Below are positions 36,864 to 43,629 of a DNA stretch of 64,000 nucleotides, one piece after another (position 1 is the stretch's first letter; each line of letters starts with the position of its first letter). The DNA comes from DATATJ01 sp963789075. GTDB lineage: Bacteria; Acidobacteriota; Vicinamibacteria; Vicinamibacterales; CAVVIG01. Position numbers and translations under genes: made by a program. The notes under the pieces were generated by a model. That model was not told the DNA's origin and made no database searches. It saw nothing but the letters and a program-made list of their open reading frames with translations. The stretch is from contig CAWBJQ010000014.1 of NCBI GenBank assembly GCA_963789075.1, positions 1,309,031 to 1,373,030 on the forward strand, in the 5' to 3' direction.

Positions 36864-37844
36864 TCACGACCTAGGCAAGCGTAATGTCGCGCGGAGCCCT
36901 CCGTCAGCCGACGGTCCCAACGACACCGCACCGCCGTACAACTCCGCGAGGTCGGCGACAATCGCCAGCCCCAATCCGGAACCGGGCGCCGCTTCGTCGG
37001 CGCGCACGCCGCGGCGCAGCACCGCGGTGCGCATCGACGCCTCCAGGCCAGGTCCGTCATCATCGACCGTGACGACGAGGTCCGGGCCCGACGATGCCGA
37101 GCCGATCGTGATGTGGCCGCGCGCCCACTTGCAGGCGTTGTCCAGGAGATTGCCGAGCATCTCCTCGAGATCTTCAACGGGCACGCGCACGGCGTGATCG
37201 GACGGCGCCTCGATGGAGATGACGAGCGCGCGGTCGGCGTAGAGCCGTTCCATCGTGCGTGCGAGCGCACCCGCGGCAGCCGCCACGCGGGCGCGTGTGC
37301 CCGGAGCGACCCCCGATGCCGTGGCTCGCGCCTGTGCCAGATGAGAGTCGATCTGGCGTCTCATGCGCTCGACCTGCTGGCGGATGGAGGCGGCCAACTC
37401 GGGCTGTTCCGCCTTCTCGGCGCGGTCGACGTCCTGGGCGAGGATGGCGAGCGGCGTCTTCAGGCCGTGCGCGAGGTCTCCGGCCTTCGCCATCGCGCGC
37501 GCGACGCGGCGCTCGCGCTCGTCGAGCAGGGCGTTGAGGTCGTCGACGAGTGGCACGACCTCAGTGGGATAGTCTCCCTCGAGCCGGGCCGTTCGTCCGT
37601 CTCGGACAGCCGCGAGCCGCTCGCGGAGCATCCGGAACGGGGACAACCCGCTGCGAATCACCGACAGTCCGGCGGTGACGAGCACCGCGCCGCCTAGCGT
37701 TAGCATTCCGTAGTGAACGAGGAGCGTCAGCCGCGGATGAATGTGCACAATCGCGAGGCCGACCGCGCCCGTGGCGATCAGGATGCCGGCGGTCCAGAAC
37801 GCCGCGGCCGCGATGAGGCGCGCACGCAGCGACCGGAGCTTCAC
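36864..37844 (-). CDS. Sensor histidine kinase lacking an extracytoplasmic domain
   Basis: 326 residues. TM1 (about 10-34) and TM2 (about 43-64) are separated by under ten residues, then come HAMP-like sequence, the dimerisation/phosphoacceptor block DLAHGLKTPLAI, N-box NLLDNACKWA, G1 DDDGPGLE and G2 GSGLGLAIV. This is an EnvZ/QseC-type catalytic core with the short-loop layout of intramembrane-sensing kinases, which usually respond to a membrane partner. ATG 37844 overlaps the response regulator stop by four bases. The partner may be the 41-residue peptide or the ADOP permease nearby. Confidence 0.85.
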   Translation of the reverse strand: MKLRSLRARLIAAAAFWTAGILIATGAVGLAIVHIHPRLTLLVHYGMLTLGGAVLVTAGLSVIRSGLSPFRMLRERLAAVRDGRTARLEGDYPTEVVPLVDDLNALLDERERRVARAMAKAGDLAHGLKTPLAILAQDVDRAEKAEQPELAASIRQQVERMRRQIDSHLAQARATASGVAPGTRARVAAAAGALARTMERLYADRALVISIEAPSDHAVRVPVEDLEEMLGNLLDNACKWARGHITIGSASSGPDLVVTVDDDGPGLEASMRTAVLRRGVRADEAAPGSGLGLAIVADLAELYGGAVSLGPSADGGLRATLRLPRS

Positions 37845-38500
37845 GCGTCCCCGATGCGGTAGCCGAGCCCGCGTACGGTCTCGATGAACGATCCGCCGAG
37901 CTTGCGCCTTAGCCGTGCGACGAAAACCTCCACCGTATTCGAGTCGCGATCGCTGCTCTGCGCGTAGATGTGCTCGGTCAGCTCGCCCTGCGACACGACA
38001 CGTCCGCGCTGATGCATCAAGTACGAGAGGACGCGGAATTCATGGCTCGTGAGCTTCACCACGGCACCGTCGAGCGTGACCCTCGCCGCGCGGGGATCCA
38101 GAGCGAGGGCGCCGCATCGCAGCTCGGGCGCCAGCTGCCGGCTCGCGCGACGGATCAACGCGCGCAGCCGGGCGAGCACTTCTTCGATGCGAAACGGTTT
38201 GGCCATGTAGTCGTCGGCGCCGCCGTCGATCCCTTGCACCTTCTCGTGCCAGCTGCCGCGCGCCGTCAGAATCAGGACTGGCATCGACAGGCCCGCGTCG
38301 CGCCAGCGCCGGAGCACCGTCAGGCCGTCGACCTTCGGCAGTCCGAGATCGAGCACGACCGCGTCGTACGGCTCCGTCTGGCCCAGAAAATCTGCCTGCT
38401 CGCCGTCGGCGGCGCAATCGACCGCATAGCCGGCGTCTGCGAGCGCGGTGGCCAGCTGTTCGGCGAGCCGCGCCTCATCTTCGACGACCAGCACTCGCAA
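37841..38500 (-). CDS. OmpR/PhoB-family response regulator
   Basis: 219 residues. The receiver begins at once (RVLVVEDEARLAEQL) with phosphoacceptor Asp51 in VVLDLGLP, Thr/Ser in ILTAR and Lys in MAKPF. The winged-helix output domain has KLTSHEFRVLSYLMHQRGR and the recognition helix DSNTVEVFVARLRRKLG. Start TTG 38500 is chosen because aggag lies 9 bp upstream and homologues start RVLVVEDE. It is divergent from the 41-residue peptide gene across a 39-bp palindromic box, its probable own operator. Confidence 0.9.
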   Translation of the reverse strand: MRVLVVEDEARLAEQLATALADAGYAVDCAADGEQADFLGQTEPYDAVVLDLGLPKVDGLTVLRRWRDAGLSMPVLILTARGSWHEKVQGIDGGADDYMAKPFRIEEVLARLRALIRRASRQLAPELRCGALALDPRAARVTLDGAVVKLTSHEFRVLSYLMHQRGRVVSQGELTEHIYAQSSDRDSNTVEVFVARLRRKLGGSFIETVRGLGYRIGDA

Positions 38501-38522
38501 AGTGGATCTCCTAACAGGAGCC

Positions 38523-38528
38523 GTTATA
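38523..38528 (-). promoter_or_regulatory. -10 hexamer TATAAC of the two-component operon
   Basis: Reads TATAAC on the minus strand and starts 12-13 bp from the edge of the box at 38541-38579. No -35 match; the box occupies that position, as expected for an activator-dependent promoter. Confidence 0.5.
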
Positions 38529-38540
38529 GCGCAAGCCAGG

Positions 38541-38579
38541 CTGAATGGCGCCTGAACGCGCCGTTCACCGCCCATTCAG
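38541..38579. promoter_or_regulatory. 39-bp palindromic operator (box A), four half-sites
   Basis: TGAA at 38542 and 38553, TTCA at 38564 and 38575: exactly 11-bp steps. The outer arms ctgaatgg/ccattcag are perfectly complementary. The box lies between the divergent response regulator and 41-residue peptide genes. The plus-side hexamer TAGGCT starts 12 bp after it (38591). Box B at 39461-39499 has the same geometry. An 11-bp repeat is the usual spacing for OmpR/PhoB dimers. Confidence 0.7.
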
Positions 38580-38590
38580 TGGTGCCCTTG

Positions 38591-38596
38591 TAGGCT
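38591..38596 (+). promoter_or_regulatory. -10-like hexamer TAGGCT
   Basis: Starts 12 bp after box A, the same distance as TACGCT after box B. Predicted to drive the 41-residue peptide gene. Confidence 0.45.
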
Positions 38597-38623
38597 GCGA
38601 ACACCCTTGAGGAGGTCCCACCC

Positions 38624-38749
38624 ATGAGCACACGATCGTACATCTACGTCCTGCTTGCCGCCGTCGTCATCGTCATCGCCGCCGTCGCGATGCATCACAC
38701 GGGTGGAGGAGCGCTTCGCGGGTTGGCGCACACGATTCACGGGCGCTGA
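38624..38749 (+). CDS. 41-residue single-pass membrane peptide
   Basis: ATG 38624 follows a strong gaggagg. The product starts MSTRSYIYVLLAAVVIVIAA and continues VAMHHTGGGALRG to a TGA at 38747-38749. It has one transmembrane helix (about residues 6-23), a positively charged N-terminus and a short His/Gly-rich tail. I do not recognise the family. It lies under box A and opposite the two-component operon, so it is a candidate feedback modulator of the kinase in the manner of MgrB-like peptides. That is inference only. Confidence 0.6.
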   Translation: MSTRSYIYVLLAAVVIVIAAVAMHHTGGGALRGLAHTIHGR

Positions 38750-38756
38750 CCGTCAC

Positions 38757-38787
38757 GTGTAGCGCGAAGGCTTTAGCCGAGCGTCGG
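38757..38787. repeat. Dispersed repeat 'tagcgcgaaggctttagccgagcg'
   Basis: Single copy of the family clustered at 7179-7300. A short cacgccttcgtggt (38833-38846) follows, the arm of the other repeat family. Confidence 0.55.
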
Positions 38788-38862
38788 CGGTTTGCCTGAA
38801 GGTGGATACCATCAAAGATGCGTCGTGTCCTTCACGCCTTCGTGGTTGACGCGCCGCTGGCC

Positions 38863-38868
38863 TAGAAT
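38863..38868 (+). promoter_or_regulatory. -10 hexamer TAGAAT
   Basis: Nine bp before ATG 38877 of the EF-P-like gene; no Shine-Dalgarno sequence, so probably leaderless. Confidence 0.5.
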
Positions 38869-38876
38869 GATGAGCG

Positions 38877-39452
38877 ATGGCCAGCCTCCTTGAAGCGATT
38901 GAAATCAAGCGCAAGATGTACTTCGAGTACGAGAACGCGCCGTTCCACTGCCTCGAAGTCGAGATCTCCAAGCCGACCGCGCGCGGCGGGCAAACGCTCG
39001 TGCGCATCAAGATGCGCAATCTGCTGACACGCGCCGTCTTCGATCGCACCTTCAAAGCGGGCGAGAAGTTCCGCGAGCCGGACCTCGATACGGTGGACGC
39101 CTCCTACTCGTACGCCGACAGCATGGGCTACTACTTCATGGACCAGGAGACGTTCGACACCGTCCGGCTCGGCCCTGACATCGTCGGCGACGACAAATAT
39201 CTGCTGGCGGATAACCTGATCGTCCAGATCCAGCGCTACAACGGCGACCCCATTGGCCTGCAGTTTCCGCCGCACGTGGAGCTGACGGTGACGGCGACCG
39301 AGGCTGGCGCCCGCGGCGACACGGCCAGCGGAAGCGTCACGAAAGTGGCCACGCTCGAGACCGGGATGGAGATTCGCGTGCCGCTGTTCATCAAAGAGGG
39401 CGAGAAGATCAAGGTGCACACCGAGACGCGAGAATTCGCGGGCCGCGCCTGA
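38877..39452 (+). CDS. yeiP: Elongation factor P-like protein (EfpL/YeiP type)
   Basis: 191 residues with the three EF-P barrels: N-terminal KOW-like (IKRKMYFEYENAPFHCLEVE), central (YADSMGYYFMDQETFDTVRL) and C-terminal (TASGSVTKVATLETGMEIRV, LFIKEGEKIKVHTETREFAG). The tip loop reads SKPTARGG, like the SPTARGAAT loop of YeiP/EfpL, rather than the PGKGQ loop of canonical EF-P. EfpL relieves ribosome stalling at proline-rich and other motifs. ATG 38877 has TAGAAT 9 bp upstream. The gene lies between boxes A and B but has its own promoter-like sequence. Confidence 0.85.
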   Translation: MASLLEAIEIKRKMYFEYENAPFHCLEVEISKPTARGGQTLVRIKMRNLLTRAVFDRTFKAGEKFREPDLDTVDASYSYADSMGYYFMDQETFDTVRLGPDIVGDDKYLLADNLIVQIQRYNGDPIGLQFPPHVELTVTATEAGARGDTASGSVTKVATLETGMEIRVPLFIKEGEKIKVHTETREFAGRA

Positions 39453-39460
39453 GGCTCGCG

Positions 39461-39499
39461 CTGAACCGGCGCTGAACGGCGCGTTCACCGGTCGTTCAG
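39461..39499. promoter_or_regulatory. 39-bp palindromic operator (box B) before the ADOP gene
   Basis: TGAA at 39462 and 39473, TTCA at 39484 and 39495, again in exact 11-bp steps. gttcaccg is shared with box A base for base at the same position. The hexamer TACGCT starts 12 bp after it. It begins eight bases after the EfpL stop and ends 22 bases before the ADOP start. Confidence 0.7.
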
Positions 39500-39510
39500 C
39501 CGCTCGTCTC

Positions 39511-39516
39511 TACGCT
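39511..39516 (+). promoter_or_regulatory. -10-like hexamer TACGCT of the ADOP gene
   Basis: Six bp before ATG 39522 and 12 bp after box B; implies activator-dependent, leaderless expression. Confidence 0.45.
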
Positions 39517-39521
39517 GGCGC

Positions 39522-41951
39522 ATGGCACTCTGGCTGTCGCAGGCGATCCGTGATCTTCGCTACGCCGCGCGCATGCTCCGCCGCATGCCCGGTCTCGCCG
39601 CCGTCGTGATCCTCTCGCTCGGAGTTGGTATCGGCGTGAACACCGCGATTTTCTCGTGGCTGCAGGCGCTCGTGCTGCAGCCGATTCCCGGCGTGCGCGA
39701 TGCCGTCCGATTTCAGCTCGTCGAGCCTCGTGCGGAAAATGGCTCCTATCCCGGCATGTCGTGGCCGGAGTACCGCGATCTGCAGCCGCGTCTGACCGCG
39801 TTTCACGACCTGCTCGTGTTTCGCATGTCGGCGTTCAACGTCGGCGAGATCGGCCGTCTCGAGCGAACCTACGGCCTCCTGGTGTCCGGCAACTATTTCT
39901 CGGCGCTCGGCCTTCAGCCGGCGCTCGGCCGGCTCGTGCAGCCTGACGACGCCGCACGCGCGGGCGGCGAGGCGGTCGTCGTGGTTTCGCACAATTTCTG
40001 GCAGACGCGTCTCGGGAGCGCCACCAGCGCGATTGGTCAACCGCTGCGCGTCAACGATCGAATGCTCACGGTGATTGGCGTTGCGCCGCCGGCCTTTCAC
40101 GGCACGGTCATCGGGCTGAATTTCGATCTCTGGCTTCCGGCGACGCTCGCGCCCACGGTGCTCGCCGGCTCGCGTGAGCTGGAAAACCGCAGCGCGCGCG
40201 GCTACGCGGCGATGGCCACACTGCGGCCGAACACGACCCGCAGCCAGGCGCAGGCCGATCTGGACGGCGCGATGCGACAGCTGGCGCGCGACTTTCCTGA
40301 AACGAACGGCACGATTCAGGGAGAGGTGCTGCCGTTCTGGATGGCGCCGCGCGGGCCGCAGCGCTTCCTCGTCGGCGCGCTGGCGGCGCTGCAGATCGTC
40401 ATGCTCCTGTTGCTGCTGACCGTCTGCGGGAATGCCGCGAATCTCGTCCTTGCGCGCGCGAGTGCGCGCCAGCGCGAAACCGGCGTCCGCCTCGCGCTCG
40501 GCGCAGGACGTTGGCGCGTCGTCAGCTTGGTGTTGACCGAAACGCTACTGCTCGGGATGTTCGGCGCGCTCGCCGGCGCGGCAATCGCCGTGTGGGGCAC
40601 CGAGGCGCTGCGCGCGGTGCGCCTCTCGACAGCGCTGCCGATTGCGTTTCACACCACCATCGATGCAAGCGGCCTCGCGTTCGCCATGGTGCTTGGCGTC
40701 GCGTCCGGGCTGATCGTCGGCATGATCCCGGCGGTGCAGATGTCGCGCCTCGATCCGCTGCGCGCGGTGCGCGCTGGCGGGAGCACGACGCCGCACAGCC
40801 GCATGCGAGCCGCGCTGATGAGCGTGCAGGTCGGTCTCGCGGTGGTCGTCCTCATCGTCGCGGCGATCTCGCTGAAGAGTGTTCGCGACGCGCGCCAGGC
40901 CGACCCCGGGTTCCGGCGCGAAGGGATGCTGCTTGCCGCGTACGACTTGTCCGGCCGCAACGCGGGCCCCGCGGTCGCCCTCGATTTCGCCGATCGGCTG
41001 CTGTCGCGCCTGCGCGCGCTGCCCGGCGTGGACGCGGCCGCCATCGCGACGGCTGTGCCGCTTGACATACATGGGCTGGGCCTGCGCTCGTTCAGGCTCG
41101 AAGGTCGCGCGCGCGAGGACGGCGCGGATGATCAAGCATTTGCCAACATCGTCACGCCAGGCTACTTCGCGACCATGGCGATTCCGCTGCGGCTGGGAGC
41201 GGACTTTGTGAATCTGAGAGACGCCGCCGCGGCGCCTCAGGCGATCGTCAACGACGCGTTCGTCCGTCGCTTCATCGGGAGCGGCGAGGCGATCGGACGG
41301 CACCTCGATGCGGGCGGCGGCCGGTATGTCATTGCGGGGGTCGTCGGGGATTCGCGGTACGACTCGTTTACGGAGCCGCCCGCCCCGATTGTCTATTTTT
41401 CTTATCGCGATCGTCCGGCGCCGCTCGGTGAGATTCACCTGCACACGCGTTCAGGCGGGGAGATGCGCCTGGCGCAGGAGGTGCGCCGTATCGTCAACCA
41501 GCTCGATCCGCGGCTTCCTGTCTACAACGTCCGGAGCATGGCCGAGCATCTCGAGACGAACCTGGTCTTCCTGCGCATTCCGGCGCGGATGTTCGCGGTG
41601 CTTGGGCCGTTGCTGCTGCTGCTGGCCGCCATGGGAATCTACGCGGTGGTGGCGTTCGCCATGTCGCAACGCACGGTGGAACTTGGTGTACGGCTGGCGC
41701 TTGGTGCGACGGCGCGGCGGCTGGTCGCCCAGCTCGTGGGTCAGACGATGGGGATCATCGGCGTCGGCGCGTTGGCCGGTTGGCTCATCGCGTTCGTCAT
41801 CGCATTGGATGCTGTACCAAATGGATCGATCGACCTTCCGGTGTTCGCCGGCGTCCCCGTCGTGCTGATGCTCGTGGCCGCGTTTGCCTGCTGGTGGCCC
41901 GTGCATCGTGCGGCGCATGCGGATCCGATGGTAGCGTTGCGGGATGCATGA
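39522..41951 (+). CDS. ADOP-family permease (duplicated FtsX/MacB-like, no ATPase)
   Basis: 809 residues. The N-terminus (DLRYAARMLRRMPGLAAVVI, GVGVNTAIFSWLQALVLQP with Ile for the first Val) is the classical ADOP/MacB start. Two units follow, each with a periplasmic MacB-type core domain and FtsX transmembrane block: NLVLARASARQRETGVRLAL and FAMSQRTVELGVRLALGATA. About eight to nine transmembrane helices. ADOPs are orphan permeases of Acidobacteria whose substrates are mostly unknown; macrolide or peptide efflux or mechanotransmission are guesses. Start ATG 39522 has box B and TACGCT just upstream. Overlaps the Hsp70-like gene by eight bases. Confidence 0.9.
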   Translation: MALWLSQAIRDLRYAARMLRRMPGLAAVVILSLGVGIGVNTAIFSWLQALVLQPIPGVRDAVRFQLVEPRAENGSYPGMSWPEYRDLQPRLTAFHDLLVFRMSAFNVGEIGRLERTYGLLVSGNYFSALGLQPALGRLVQPDDAARAGGEAVVVVSHNFWQTRLGSATSAIGQPLRVNDRMLTVIGVAPPAFHGTVIGLNFDLWLPATLAPTVLAGSRELENRSARGYAAMATLRPNTTRSQAQADLDGAMRQLARDFPETNGTIQGEVLPFWMAPRGPQRFLVGALAALQIVMLLLLLTVCGNAANLVLARASARQRETGVRLALGAGRWRVVSLVLTETLLLGMFGALAGAAIAVWGTEALRAVRLSTALPIAFHTTIDASGLAFAMVLGVASGLIVGMIPAVQMSRLDPLRAVRAGGSTTPHSRMRAALMSVQVGLAVVVLIVAAISLKSVRDARQADPGFRREGMLLAAYDLSGRNAGPAVALDFADRLLSRLRALPGVDAAAIATAVPLDIHGLGLRSFRLEGRAREDGADDQAFANIVTPGYFATMAIPLRLGADFVNLRDAAAAPQAIVNDAFVRRFIGSGEAIGRHLDAGGGRYVIAGVVGDSRYDSFTEPPAPIVYFSYRDRPAPLGEIHLHTRSGGEMRLAQEVRRIVNQLDPRLPVYNVRSMAEHLETNLVFLRIPARMFAVLGPLLLLLAAMGIYAVVAFAMSQRTVELGVRLALGATARRLVAQLVGQTMGIIGVGALAGWLIAFVIALDAVPNGSIDLPVFAGVPVVLMLVAAFACWWPVHRAAHADPMVALRDA

Positions 41952-43245
41952 TGCCCTGGTGACGGCGCCCCGCTGGGTGGGAGTCGATTTCGGAACGACC
42001 AATAGCGCGGTCGCGATCGTGAACGGATCGGATCGACCGGAGCTCGCGGCGTTTCCGTCGGCTCACGGTCCGCGATCGACATTCCCTTCCGTGCTGTATT
42101 TCGAGCCGAAGTCGCCGTCGCTTGCCGGCGCGGCGGCCATCGAGCGGTATCTTGCGTCGGACGTCAAAGGCCGCTTCATCCAGTCGCTGAAAGCGTACCT
42201 GGCGGACCGCACGTTCGAAGGCACGGGCATCGGCTCCCGGCACTACACGCTCGAAAAACTGATCGCGCTCATCGGACGACACATGGGCGAGCAGCTCGGA
42301 TTCCAGGCGTGGCCTGCGCCGCGCCGCATCGTCCTCGGGCGCCCGGTTCATTTCTCGAATCCGCGCGACGCCGAGCTGGACGCCTTCGCGGCCGACCGCC
42401 TGCTGGCGGCGATTCGCCTCGCGGGCTTCGACGAGATCGTGTTCGAGTACGAGCCAGTGGCCGCGGCGTACGCGTACGAAGCGCGCCTGGATCGCGACGA
42501 ACGGATCCTGATCGGCGACTTCGGCGGCGGCACGAGCGACTTCACCATCATCGCCGTCGGGCCCGATGTCCGGCAGCGAGGGCGCCGCGCCTCGGACATC
42601 CTCGGTACCGACGGCGTCGCGATTGCCGGCGACGCGTTCGACAAGCGCATCATCCGGAACCTGGTTGCGCCGCGCCTCGGGCTGGGCGGCGAGTACCTGT
42701 CGCCGCCGGACAAGTTCCTGCCGATCCCCAGTTGGCCGTACGAGCGGCTCGAGCGCTGGCACTACTTGTCGTTCTTGAAATCGCCGCAGACCCTGGAAAT
42801 GCTGGAGCGCGTGCGGCGGACCGCCTCGACGCCGGAGCGGCTCGAAGCGTTTCTGCTGCTGATCCGGCACGAGCTCGGCTATCAGCTGCACGAGGCGGTG
42901 CAGCAGACGAAGTTCGCGCTCTCGTCGACAACCGAGTCGGAGTTCGTGTTCGCGTCGGGCCCGGTTACGATCCGCAGAAAAGTGACGCGCGTCGAGTTCG
43001 AGCGGTGGATTTCCGAGGAGCTCGCCGCGATGTCGACCTGCGTCGATCGGCTGATGGCGGCGTCAGGCCTGGCCTTCGCCGACGTCGATCGTGTCTTCCT
43101 TACCGGCGGATCGTCGTTCGTGCCGGCGGTGCGGCAGATCTTCATCGATCGGTTCGGCGAGGAGAAAGTGACCGGCGGGGAAGAGCTGACGTCGGTGGCC
43201 ACCGGCCTCGCGCTGCGGGCGCGCGAGGAGTGGCCTCGTACGTAA
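41944..43245 (+). CDS. Hsp70/DnaK-like protein (YegD type)
   Basis: 433 residues, so an ATPase domain without the peptide-binding lid. Phosphate 1 WVGVDFGTTNSAVAI, connect and phosphate 2 LIGDFGGGTSDFTI, adenosine VFLTGGSSFVPAVR. YegD-like proteins are cytoplasmic Hsp70 relatives of uncertain substrate. ATG 41944 overlaps the end of the ADOP gene (shared gatgcatga), so translation is coupled and both are probably controlled by box B. It converges on arsR. Confidence 0.85.
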   Translation: MHDALVTAPRWVGVDFGTTNSAVAIVNGSDRPELAAFPSAHGPRSTFPSVLYFEPKSPSLAGAAAIERYLASDVKGRFIQSLKAYLADRTFEGTGIGSRHYTLEKLIALIGRHMGEQLGFQAWPAPRRIVLGRPVHFSNPRDAELDAFAADRLLAAIRLAGFDEIVFEYEPVAAAYAYEARLDRDERILIGDFGGGTSDFTIIAVGPDVRQRGRRASDILGTDGVAIAGDAFDKRIIRNLVAPRLGLGGEYLSPPDKFLPIPSWPYERLERWHYLSFLKSPQTLEMLERVRRTASTPERLEAFLLLIRHELGYQLHEAVQQTKFALSSTTESEFVFASGPVTIRRKVTRVEFERWISEELAAMSTCVDRLMAASGLAFADVDRVFLTGGSSFVPAVRQIFIDRFGEEKVTGGEELTSVATGLALRAREEWPRT

Positions 43246-43251
43246 TTGCCG

Positions 43252-43629
43252 TCATTTCTCGCCGTGGCGCCGCGCACGGCGCGCGTTCGGCTCGTCGTGG
43301 GCCAGCTCCCGCAGCATCGATCGCGCACCGACCAACTGGCCGTTGAGAATCTGTTTCGCCACCCGGAGCAGGTCGCCGAGCATCGGGTTGGCGACGGCAT
43401 AGCGGGTGGACGAGCCCTGCCTCTTTGCGATGACGATCCGGCTGGCGCGCAGCCGCGCCAGCTGCTGCGACACGATCGGTTGCTCAATCCCGAGCGCGCG
43501 CTGCAGCTCCTGGACGCTGTGCTCGCCGGACGCGACGAGCACCTCGAGCAGCCGGATGCGCACGGGATGGGCCAGCGCGCCGAAGAACGTGGCCTTCAGC
43601 GTCTGCAGTTCAGCGGACGGCGGCTTCAT
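43252..43629 (-). CDS. ArsR-family transcriptional regulator without metal cysteines
   Basis: 125 residues. Winged HTH: FGALAHPVRIRLLEVLVASG, SVQELQRALGIEQPIVSQQL, wing VIAKRQGSSTRYAVANP. There is no Cys at all, so classical thiol or metal sensing is excluded. ATG 43629 starts MKPPSAEL and overlaps the sulP 3' end by 20 bp, so the two are one operon. The palindrome at 45334-45353 before sulP is its likely operator. Confidence 0.85.
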   Translation of the reverse strand: MKPPSAELQTLKATFFGALAHPVRIRLLEVLVASGEHSVQELQRALGIEQPIVSQQLARLRASRIVIAKRQGSSTRYAVANPMLGDLLRVAKQILNGQLVGARSMLRELAHDEPNARRARRHGEK

